This document shows, piece by piece, positions 1-10,345 of a DNA stretch of 64,000 nucleotides. The stretch spans positions 1-64,000 of the forward strand of contig JAUCBJ010007787.1 in assembly GCA_032718475.1 (NCBI GenBank), given 5' to 3'. Numbering within the stretch: position 1 is the first letter of the stretch; every line of letters begins with the position of its first letter. Position numbers and translations under genes: made by a program. The DNA comes from Nemertoderma westbladi. Lineage: Eukaryota; Xenacoelomorpha; Nemertodermatida; Nemertodermatidae. The notes beneath the pieces are model-generated. The model was not told the DNA's origin. It searched no databases and saw only the letters and a program-made list of their open reading frames with translations.

Positions 1-534
1 GCAGTATACAATATTGATTGAGCAGGTAATTTTAGCAGTTTCAGCAGTTATTAAAAGCCGTGTGGCAGCAGTTGCTGTCGCCAGTTAAAGGATATATGTC
101 CTTGTAATTAAACCTACTAGTGTTGAGCTAAAAAGCATAAAACATAAAACACTAAAAGCCGTTCTTTCGTGGCTTTGAAAAACTCGTGACTACTGCTCTA
201 TACGAGGATACCAACTCCCTTATTCCACGAAGCTCCCGTTCAACACAGAGAAAGAGCAGTGAGATAGGAAATTTTCAGTTCAGTACTCTGTGATAGGTCA
301 AAATCAAGGCTAACTCAAATTCTATTGGGAGATACAACACAAGGCTATGACGCAACCTCCCTAGGCTTGTTGGCCGATTAAACAGAGCCCAGATGCCTGC
401 GTATAGCAAATCAGCCAATAAGCTGGTAACTTGCACTATTTTTAGTTATAGATCACTTTGAGAGTATTCTTAGCGACTGGGGGGGAACTGGCCAACAAGG
501 CAAACTAATCAGTTATCCCACAAAAGCTTTTACA
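1..534 (+). mobile_element. 3' portion of an LTR (family LTR-A)
   Basis: This segment aligns by eye to the distal part of the solo LTR at 31936-32281. Shared stretches include the 'tattccacgaagc' and 'ggccgattaaac' blocks, 'cagccaataagctgg', and the shared 3' terminus AAAGCTTTTACA at 523-534. The 5' part lies outside the window. No obvious primer-binding site (TGG...) follows at 535, so this may be a solo or rearranged LTR rather than the 5' LTR of an intact element. Confidence 0.7.
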
Positions 535-612
535 CCGCTCCCAGAAAATGGGATTTAAGTCTATAAAATATACAAAATCACAGTTTCTAAAATATAAAAA
601 TACTCTAAACAG

Positions 613-878
613 TTAGTCTTTCTTGCGCGGACGGCGTTTACGCAGTTTCTTAAGATTAGCAAGAGTCCTTTTCGCTTTGGGGGGAGCCACTTTACTAGGA
701 GGGCCATAACTCCTGGGTGAAGGGTGCAATATGATTGCATCAGAAGGTGTAGGTTTATGGTCGAGGTATCTGCCGTTTCGATATGCTTCTCCTCGAGCTG
801 ATTTTCCTCCGCTCGTAGCTGGATACGTTCATCCAAAAACTCTCGCAGAGAATAGGATCGTCCAAGTTCGATAACTTC
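613..878 (-). pseudogene. Frameshifted coding remnant with a basic C-terminus
   Basis: Two overlapping open frames on the minus strand read as one decayed protein. The first opens after a stop at 879-881. It gives a charged, helix-prone stretch (ELGRSYSLREFLDERIQLRA, then a Glu-rich segment). The second frame takes over around 750-800. It ends at the TAA at 613-615 with a Pro-rich then strongly basic tail (...LKKLRKRRPRKKD). No Met begins either part, so the 5' end is missing, spliced or decayed. I do not recognise the family; a basic tail fits a nucleic-acid-binding structural or Gag-like protein, but that is inference. It lies 295 bp downstream of the other remnant (1174-2174) on the same strand, and the spacer between them shows no further frame. 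Both probably come from the same mobile or viral-like unit. Confidence 0.4.
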
Positions 879-1173
879 TTAGAGATTCGGAATTTCCCAA
901 TCGAATTGAGATAAGGCCAATTCGTTTATCGATTGGACTTACTGTTATAACTTACGTTTATCTGAACAAACGCAGGTCTCTTTTTTGATCTTTATAGAAT
1001 AGCGTTTAACTCGTTTCGTACAACGCTCTCCTTCACCTTGATGAGGGGTTGTATCGCGTTAAACGGGGACGACCATACGGTTGGATAGTGATATTAGGTG
1101 TCCGCGTCACAATCCGGCTAGGTAAGATGGGCGGCTAGCTAGAAATCACTGTCGGAGTGTTACCGATTAATTG

Positions 1174-2174
1174 TTAGGGTAGCACTAGATCTTTGAACAG
1201 TGAATACAGCTCGGGAGGATCCGTCATACTAATAGGATCAAGAGTCTGAGGTCTCACTAGGGAATGAGGAGCTCTGATCGAGTATTCCGAAACTCTGATC
1301 ATTGGTTTATTTAAGGATCGTCTGAGTCGAACGAGCGTAGGTGATACATTGAACAAGTTTCGCTCGAAACTCCTGTAAGTATAGCGAGTAAAACCGTGTT
1401 TAAAGCAACGTCTCCGCGGATGTTTATGTCTTTCCGTTTGTTGGTTGGGTCTTGGGCATTCATCGCAATAATACCCAAAAACGTACGTCTTGTAGGGGAA
1501 ACGCGAGTGATCTTTCTCCAGCTTACAATATTCCTCCATCCGTTCGAAGCTATTCGGTACAACAGGTAGCGGTCGATCGGCGGTAAGATACATCATAGGG
1601 GAATCGAGCCGTTTGAGTTCTACCATGCAGTCCTGATGTATACCTTGAGGATATCGAGTTTCTAGATTTTGTTGACTGGCAATATTGAGATATGTTTCTA
1701 TCAGGAATTCCAGATAATCGTTGAAGTTGCTGCGTTTATCCGGCTCCTCACGTCTTCTCTTTCGATTCGGTTTCGCATAGAATTCTCATGTTCGATTCTC
1801 GGTTTATTGTTCCGCCTCCGCTGGGTATGATATTTAAATAGAACCATTTCCCTTTTGGTGTCTATATCGTCTATATCGTGTAAATCGATAGGATGACCAG
1901 TAGTTAAGAAGGCCATATACTTACCATTACGCTGCGTATATCGAGCAGCGAATTTTCTATAGTCCAATTCGCGCGCGAGCTGCTCTTGGGACATTGGCGG
2001 TTCGATATAACGACCATCGTCCTCCGCAGCAGTTGGACTAACGTCGCCGCGTATTAAGCTATCAACAAACGCTTGTAAAGTAGAGTATATCGCTCCCCGA
2101 TACCAAGACCATCTTCTATCAACTCCGTCATATCTGCTATATATGAGTTTATCCATATTATAATGAGTCCACAT
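1174..2174 (-). pseudogene. Unrecognised ~340-residue protein, one frameshift
   Basis: An ATG at 2174 opens a 157-residue frame starting MWTHYNMDKLIYSRYDG. Near 1745-1785 coding continues in the -1 frame through a basic NLS-like stretch (KPNRKRRREE) and on to the TAG at 1174. The two frames overlap by about 20 codons, because the second opens just after a TGA near 1788. The second half contains CDEC and, 17 residues on, CFKH, a possible CxxC/CxxH zinc site, and ends LYSLFKDLVLP. The composition (many Tyr, Arg, Asp) is protein-like throughout. I cannot assign a family. The gene begins about 35 bp inside the point where an inverted LTR copy (2210-2803) stops matching its relatives. It could therefore be internal coding DNA of that element, or a separate integrated element. 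The break may be a mutation or a programmed frameshift. Confidence 0.5.
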
Positions 2175-2209
2175 TTAGGCGAGCGGGCGTCGCTGCCTAC
2201 CCCAATCAA

Positions 2210-2803
2210 CCCCGACACCCAATATTCTTGATATACCGAAGGTAAGAGAGAAAGGTTACCAATAACGATTGTGACTTATGTTAAAGTGGTTTGAAGTGAA
2301 TCTAATGTTATTTGATAGACCCTACATGAGTCAGTCTGTGTTCCTTTTATATGTGACTAAAATCAGTGAAGATTGGCAGATTAGTGTGCAGTATTGTGCA
2401 GCATTGTGTGCGAGTGAGTCTGTTAAAGAAGCATTCCTAAAGAATGCGCCATATATGTGAATTATAATTAAACCATATCGTTGTGAGTAGTTTAAGTCAT
2501 AACTCTGTTTATATAGATAAAGCGCCACGTCCTAAAGGAACTGTTAATATTCCCGAAGGTAAATAATATTGTCAGAGATTATATAATACTGTCAGTCGAA
2601 TAATACATTAGGCTTACATAGCAATACAATTAAACCGTCGAACCCAATCTCCCGGGAATATCCAGCGGGTGAATGGTCGCGCACGGATTGGTTTCGACTA
2701 GTGTAGTGAATCAAATACTTGTCATAGGCTAAAAAGCGATTTAATATCTAGAAGACATCTTAATTTGGCGGGTTAAACTGCCAAAGGTCTGAAAGCGCGA
2801 ACA
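2210..2803 (-). mobile_element. 5' half of an LTR-A copy, inverted
   Basis: The reverse complement matches 3121-3750 and 31078-31690: TGTTCGCGCTTT start, 'gcagtttaac', the CCCGGGA block, 'ggacgtggcgc', 'ctgccga'-like sequence and the 'atcaagaa.attggg' block. Similarity stops near 2210, immediately before the decayed gene at 2174. The open frames at 2278-2528 are by-products of this repeat. Confidence 0.7.
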
Positions 2804-3120
2804 ATCTGAGCAGACTTACACGTCTTCAGCTCAATATTAACTTACTAGGAAATTTAACTGACAGAAATAGACCTAAGTAAAATCCCAATAAAAACCAGGC
2901 GTCCCCGATTTAATATCGAGACCTACCGGTATACAATAATCAAAATCGAATAATACTAATGTACTTATACTGGAAGTACCGGTTAGGACAGTTGGGCCTA
3001 CAGACCTACAGCAGTACCGGTTCAGGCAGTTAGGCCTACGGACCTACAGCAGTACCGATTCAGGTTTACCGGTCGACCGGTACTTTCAACTTTATTGCTT
3101 ACTGCAATAAAGAAAATAAC
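2804..3120. other. Spacer between inverted LTR copies
   Basis: AT-rich spacer of about 317 bp between head-to-head LTR-A copies. It holds a short direct duplication (about 30 bp, 'ggcctac..acctacagcagtaccg', near 2995 and 3030) and several ACCGGT motifs. No coding frame is seen. Confidence 0.5.
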
Positions 3121-4322
3121 TGTTATTGTACGCGCTTTTGAAGACCTTTAGCAGTTTAACCTGCCAAAATTTATATGTCTTTTGGTTTATAAATAGACTT
3201 TAGTAAATGACAAATATTTAATACCAATAAACACAACATTAGCCGAATAATGCCGCATAATGCGCGTCCATTCACCCGCTGGATATACCCGGGAGACTGG
3301 ATTCGGATGGGGCTTAGATTTTATTATTGCAGTGTAAGCTTACTGTATTATTCGATTGATCGTTAATAAATAATTTCTGACGAGTATTATTCACTTTCGG
3401 GAAATATTAACAGTTCCTTTAGGACGTGGCGCTCTATCTAGGTAAACAGAGATATGACTTATACTAAACACAACTGTAAGACTGTAAGGCTTATGATTCA
3501 CGTATGAGGCGCATTCTTTAGGAAATGCTTAGTTATCAGCCACAATCATGCACATTACCGGTAATGCACAATACTGCACACTAATCTGCCGACCGTCAAT
3601 GAATTTTATCATATATAAAGAGAACAGCAATTGACTCATGTAGTGCCTATCAAATAGCATTAAACTCACTACAAACCACGATAATATAAGTCGCAATCGC
3701 TATATGTAACCTGTCTCTCTAACCTGTAGTGTATCAAGAAAATTGGGAAATTTGGGTTATTTATCGATGTTCTCCAAGTAATAATATTCAAAACACAACA
3801 GTAAAACCATTAAGACGGTAGGTTAAGATATGATATGACAATGTACTGATAATGTAACAATGATATGATCTGCCGTATTGGGTTGTTAACAGTTATACGC
3901 TCTATAATCTAAGCCTACTAATGTTTCTTCTAAAGTCTGAAACGAATTGACTCTAGAGCCGGTGTTCTTGGCCTAGATAGAAACAACACAACAGTATCAA
4001 GAAAAACAGTAAGACTGAACACTCCTAGCACGATCTGTAGAATATCTCCACATCGACAGTGAAAATCGCCCTGATTGGCTGTTAAGCTAAACAAAGAACC
4101 ATGTGTCCAATGGCCGTTTCCATGCCAGCAACCAGCTGTTAGATGTCGTAATCTGAATCATCAAGGCTACACTGTGCTAGAGTATTTGACGCATTGCGGG
4201 TTTTGTGCCTTGCCATGTCCGCCAAAGCACACATATAGAAGAATGACTTTTATGTCCGTTAAAACACCTACAACGGTACTTTGCGGGCAAGGGGACTGAT
4301 TATATCCGCAAAAGCTTTTACA
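3121..4322 (+). mobile_element. LTR-A copy, about 1202 bp
   Basis: Begins TGTTATTGTACGCGC and ends AAAGCTTTTACA at 4322, so it has the TG...CA boundaries and almost the length of the solo LTR at 31078-32281 (1204 bp). The first 630 bp match well; the distal half is diverged but keeps the 'gagccggtgtt' block and the terminus. A TATATAAAG sequence near 3612 could be the LTR TATA box. The right end abuts the minisatellite directly, and no matching target duplication remains. The small open frame at 4075-4299 lies in the diverged half and is not a convincing gene. Confidence 0.65.
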
Positions 4323-7300
4323 ATGCCCTAGACGCAGCTATTCCCTTAACTTTGTGTGCTACGTACTGGTACGTACAGTATGATGCCCTAGACGCAGCTA
4401 TTCCCTAACTTTGTGTGCTACGTACTAGGTACGTACAGTATGATGCCCTAGACGCAGTTATTCCCTTAACTTTGTGTGCTGCGTACTAGGTACGTACAGT
4501 ATGATGCCCTAAGTGCAGCTATTCCCTTAACTTTGTGTGCTACGTACTAGGTACGTACAGTATGATGCCCTAGACGCAGTTATTCCCTTAACTTTGTGTG
4601 CTACGTACTGGTACGTACAGTATGATGCCCTAAGTGCAGCTATTCCCTTAACTTTGTGTGCTACGTACTGGTACGTACAGTATGATGCCCTAGACGCAGT
4701 TATTCCCTTAACTTTGTGTGCTACGTACTGGTACGTACAGTATGATGCCCTAAGTGCAGCTATTCCCTTAACTTTGTGTGCTACGTACTAGGTACGTACA
4801 GTATGATGCCCTAGACGCAGCTATTCCCTTAACTTTGTGTGCTACGTACTAGGTACGTACAGTATGATGCCCTAGACGCAGCTATTCCCTTAACTTTGTG
4901 TGCTACGTACTAGGTACGTACAGTATGATGCCCTAGACGCAGTTATTCCCTTAACTTTGTGTGCTACGTACTGGTACGTACAGTATGATGCCCTAAGTGC
5001 AGCTATTCCCTTAACTTTGTGTGCTACGTACTAGGTACGTACAGTATGATGCCCTAGACGCAGCTATTCCCTTAACTTTGTGTGCTACGTACTAGGTACG
5101 TACAGTATGATGCCCTAGACGCAGCTATTCCCTTAACTTTGTGTGCTACGTACTAGGTACGTACAGTATGATGCCCTAGACGCAGCTATTCCCTTAACTT
5201 TGTGTGCTACGTACTAGGTACGTACAGTATGATGCCCTAGACGCAGTTATTCCCTTAACTTTGTGTGCTACGTACTAGGTACGTACAGTATGATGCCCTA
5301 GACGCAGCTATTCCCTTAACTTTGTGTGCTACGTACTAGGTACGTACAGTATGATGCCCTAGACGCAGTTATTCCCTTAACTTTGTGTGCTACGTACTGG
5401 TACGTACAGTATGATGCCCTAAGTGCAGCTATTCCCTTAACTTTGTGTGCTACGTACTAGGTACGTACAGTATGATGCCCTAGACGCAGCTATTCCCTTA
5501 ACTTTGTGTGCTACGTACTAGGTACGTACAGTATGATGCCCTAAGTGCAGCTATTCCCTTAACTTTGTGTGCTACGTACTAGGTACGTACAGTATGATGC
5601 CCTAGACGCAGCTATTCCCTTAACTTTGTGTGCTACGTACTAGGTACGTACAGTATGATGCCCTAGGTGCAGCTATTCCCTTAACTTTGTGTGCTACGTA
5701 CTGGTACGTACAGTATGATGCCCTAGACGCAGTTATTCCCTTTAACTTTGTGTGCTACGTACTAGGTACGTACAGTATGATGCCCTAGACGCAGTTATTC
5801 CCTTAACTTTGTGTGCTACGTACTAGGTACGTACAGTATGATGTCCTAGACGCAGTTATTCCCTTAACTTTGTGTGCTACGTACTAGGTACGTACAGTAT
5901 GATGCCCTAGACGCCGCTATTCCCTAACTTTGTGTGCTACGTACTGGTACGTACAGTATGATGCCCTAGACGCAGCTATTCCCCAACTTTGTGTGCTACG
6001 TACTAGGTACGTACAGTATGATGCCCTAGACGCAGCTATTCCCTTACTATGTGTGCTACGTACTGGTACGTACAGTATGATGCCCTAGACGCAGCTATTC
6101 CCTTAACTTTGTGTGCTACGTACTGGTACGTACAGTATGATGCCCTAGACGCAGCTATTCCCTAACTTTGTGTGCTACGTACTGGTACGTACAGTATGAT
6201 GCCCTAGACGCAGCTATTCCCTTAACTTTGTGTGCTACGTACTAGGTACGTACAGTATGATGCCCTAGACGCAGTTATTCCCTTAACTTTGTGTGCTACG
6301 TACTAGGTACGTACAGTATGATGCCCTAGACGCCGCTATTCCCTAACTTTGTGTGCTACGTACTGGTACGTACAGTATGATGCCCAGACGCAGCTATTCC
6401 CTTAACTTTGTGTGCTACGTACTAGGTACGTACAGTATGATGCCCTAGACGCAGCTATTCCCTTAACTTTGTGTGCTACGTACTAGGTACGTACAGTATG
6501 ATGCCCTAGACGCAGTTATTCCCTTAACTTTGTGTGCTACGTACTAGGTACGTACAGTATGATGCCCTAGACGCAGCTATTCCCTAACTTTGTGTGCTAC
6601 GTACTAGGTACGTACAGTATGATGCCCTAGACGCAGCTATTCCCTTACTTTGTGTGCTACGTACTGGTACGTACAGTATGATGCCCTAGACGCAGCTATT
6701 CCCTTAACTTTGTGTGCTACGTACTAGGTACGTACAGTATGATGCCCTAGACGCAGCTATTCCCTAACTTTGTGTGCTACGTACTAGGTACGTACAGTAT
6801 GATGCCATAGACGCAGCTATTCCCTTACTATGTGTGCTACGTACTGGTACGTACAGTATGATGCCCTAGACGCAGCTATTCCCTTAACTTTGTGTGCTAC
6901 GTACTGGTACGTACAGTATGATGCCCTAGACGCAGCTATTCCCTAACTTTGTGTGCTACGTACTGGTACGTACAGTATGATGCCCTAGACGCAGCTATTC
7001 CCTTAACTTTGTGTGCTACGTACTAGGTACGTACAGTATGATGCCCTAGACGGAGTTATTCCCTTAACTTTGTGTGCTACGTACTAGGTACGTACAGTAT
7101 GATGCCCTAGACGCCGCTATTCCCTAACTTTGTGTGCTACGTACTGGTACGTACAGTATGATGCCCGAGACGCAGCTATTCCCTTAACTTTGTGTGCTAC
7201 GTACTAGGTACGTACAGTATGATGCCCTAGACGCAGCTATTCCCTAACTTTGTGTGCTACGTACTAGGTACGTACAGTATGATGCCATAGACGCAGTTAT

Positions 7301-9980
7301 TCCCTTAACTTTGTGTGCTACGTACTGGTACGTACAGTATGATGCCCTAGACGCAGCTATTCCCTTAACTTTGTGTGCTACGTACTGGTACGTACAGTAT
7401 GATGCCCTAGACGCAGCTATTCCCTTAACTTTTTGTGCTACGTACTAGGTACGTACAGTATGATGCCCGACGCAGCTATTCCCTAACTTTGTGTGCTACT
7501 TACTGGTACGTACAGTATGATGCCCTAAGTGCAGCTATTCCCTTAACTTTGTGTGCTACGTACTAGGTACGTACAGTATGATGCCCTAGACGCAGCTATT
7601 CCCTTAACTTTGTGTGCTACGTACTGGTACGTACAGTATGATGCCCTAGACGCAGCTATTCCCTAACTTTGTGTGCTACGTACTAGGTACGTACAGTATG
7701 ATGCCCTAGACGCAGCTATTCCCTTAACTTTGTGTGCTACGTACTGGTACGTACAGTATGATGCCCTAGACGCAGCTATTCCCTAACTTTGTGTGCTACG
7801 TACTAGGTACGTACAGTATGATGCCCTAGACGCAGCTATTCCCTTAACTTTGTGTGCTACGTACTAGGTACGTACAGTATGATGCCCTAGACGCAGCTAT
7901 TCCCTAACTTTGTGTGCTACGTACTAGGTACGTACAGTATGATGCCCTAGACGCAGCTATTCCCTTAACTTTGTGCGCTACGTACTGGTACGTACAGTAT
8001 GATGCCCTAGACGCAGCTATTCCCTTAACTTTGTGTGCTACGTACTAGGTACGTACAGTATGATGCCCTAGACGCAGCTATTCCCTTAACTTTGTGTGCT
8101 ACGTACTGGTACGTACAGTATGATGCCCTAGACGCAGCTATTCCCCTAACTTTGTGTGCTACGTACTGGTACGTACAGTATGATGCCCTAGACGCAGCTA
8201 TTCCCTAACTTTGTGTGCTACGTACTAGGTACGTACAGTATGATGCCCTAGACGCAGCTATTCCCTTAACTTTGTGCGCTACGTACTGGTACGTACAGTA
8301 TGATGCCCTAGACGCAGCTATTCCCTAACTTTGTGTGCTACGTACTAGGTACGTACAGTATGATGCCCTAGACGCAGCTATTCCCTTAACTTTGTGTGCT
8401 ACGTACTGGTACGTACAGTATGATGCCCTAGACGCAGCTATTCCCCTAACTTTGTGTGCTACGTACTGGTACGTACAGTATGATGCCCTAGACGCAGCTA
8501 TTCCCTTAACTTTGTGTGCTACGTACTAGGTACGTACAGTATGATGCCCTAGACGCAGCTATTCCCTAACTTTGTGTGCTACGTACTAGGTACGTACAGT
8601 ATGATGCCCTAGACGCAGCTATTCCCTAACTTTGTGTGCTACGTACTAGGTACGTACAGTATGATGCCCTAGACGCAGCTATTCCCTTAACTTTGTGTGC
8701 TACGTACTAGGTACGTACAGTATGATGCCCTAGACGCAGCTATTCCCTTAACTTTGTGTGCTACGTACTAGGTACGTACAGTATGATGCCCTAAGTCGCA
8801 GCTATTCCCTAACTTTGTGTGCTACGTACTAGGTACGTACAGTATGATGCCCTAGACGCAGCTATTCCCTTAACTTTGTGTGCTACGTACTGGTACGTAC
8901 AGTATGATGCCCTAGACGCAGTTATTCCCTTAACTTTGTGTGCTACGTACTGGTACGTACAGTATGATGCCCTAGACGCAGCTATTCCCTAACTTTGTGT
9001 GCTACGTACTGGTACGTACAGTATGATGCCCTAGGCGCAGCTATTCCCTTAACTTTGTGTGCTACGTACTAGGTACGTACAGTATGATGCCCTAGACGCA
9101 GCTATTCCCTTAACTTTGTGTGCTACGTACTAGGTACGTACAGTATGATGCCCTAGACGCAGCTATTCCCTTAACTTTGTGTGCTACGTACTGGTACGTA
9201 CAGTATGATGCCCTAGACGCAGTTATTCCCTTAACTTTGTGTGCTACGTACTGGTACGTACAGTATGATGCCCTAGACGCAGCTATTCCCCTAACTTTGT
9301 GTGCTACGTACTGGTACGTACAGTATGATGCCCTAGGCGCAGCTATTCCCCTAACTTTGTGTGCAATGTACTAGGTATGTACAGTATGATGCCCTAGACG
9401 CAGCTATTCCCTTAACTTTGTGTGCTACGTACTAGGTACGTACAGTATGATGCCCTAGACGCAGCTATTCCCTTAACTTTGTGTGCTACGTACTAGGTAC
9501 GTACAGTATGATGCCCTAGACGCAGCTATTCCCCTAACTTTGTGTGCTACGTACTAGGTACGTACAGTATGATGCCCTAGACGCAGCTATTCCCTTAACT
9601 TTGTGTGCTACGTACTAGGTACGTACAGTATGATGCCCTAGACGCAGCTATTCCCTTAACTTTGTGTGCTACGTACTGGTACGTACAGTATGATGCCCTA
9701 GACGCAGCTATTCCCTTAACTTTGTGTGCTACGTACTAGGTACGTACAGTATGATGCCCTAGGCGCAGCTATTCCCCTAACTTTGTGTGCAATGTACTAG
9801 GTACGTACAGTATGATGCCCTAGACGCAGCTATTCCCTTAACTTTGTGTGCTACGTACTAGGTACGTACAGTATGATGCCCTAGACGCAGCTATTCCCTT
9901 AACTTTGTGTGCTACGTACTGGTACGTACAGTATGATGCCCTAAGTGCAGCTATTATCTTAACTTTTTGTGCTACGCACT
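4323..9980. repeat. 60/61-bp minisatellite, ~93 units
   Basis: Head-to-tail units contain 'gatgccctagacgcagc', 'tattcccttaac', 'tttgtgtgctacgtac' and 'ggtacgtacagt'. Units ending CTACGTACTGG are 60 bp; those with TAG at the junction are 61 bp. Each 61-bp junction forms a hairpin, TACGTAC-TAG-GTACGTA, with 7-bp arms. Variants recur in patterned order: 'agtgcagc', 'gacgcagtt', 'gacgccgc', and the CCCTAAC length variants. Runs of 60-bp units give short open frames of a 20-residue repeat (4537-4791, 7254-7448, 8335-8529, 9120-9374), which are frame accidents of the unit length. The last units near 9940-9980 are degenerate. Confidence 0.98.
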
Positions 9981-10345
9981 AAATCTTTAGATTTTTTTTG
10001 GCATTTACAAGGTAATATAGAATCCAAAAAAATTAGTTCGTATTTATGCTATATGGACTATAGGTAGACAATTAATATTTAATTAATAAGTAATATCAGG
10101 TGGGTTATTATAACTAAACGATGCATTAGAGATGGTACGTCCTAAAATATAATTATAGAGATGATAACCACAACATCTACAATGTTAAAAGTGCTAATTA
10201 ATTAATTAAATCAATAATTGTAATTCAATTCGAGTATCACGTTCACACAAAGAACATTTTCTAAATAAATATAAAAATTAATGTTTATATTTTATAAAAC
10301 TGTAGATTCCAATTAGCACATTTCTTACTGGTTGCCTTGGTTACT
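9981..10345. other. AT-rich 3' flank of CTDP1
   Basis: Low-complexity AT-rich sequence between the minisatellite and the CTDP1 stop codon. It should hold the CTDP1 3' UTR (minus strand). I see no perfect AATAAA on the minus strand here, so the polyadenylation site is undefined and may use a variant hexamer. Confidence 0.4.

Noticed and set aside
3541..3640. Strong promoter call from TATATAAAG in the LTR
   Set aside because: The reference solo LTR has only ACATAAAG at this place, so the TATA box is not conserved; mentioned only as a possibility.
4537..9374. 20-residue repeat proteins in the 60-bp minisatellite
   Set aside because: The frame is open only where consecutive 60-bp units occur and breaks at each 61-bp unit.
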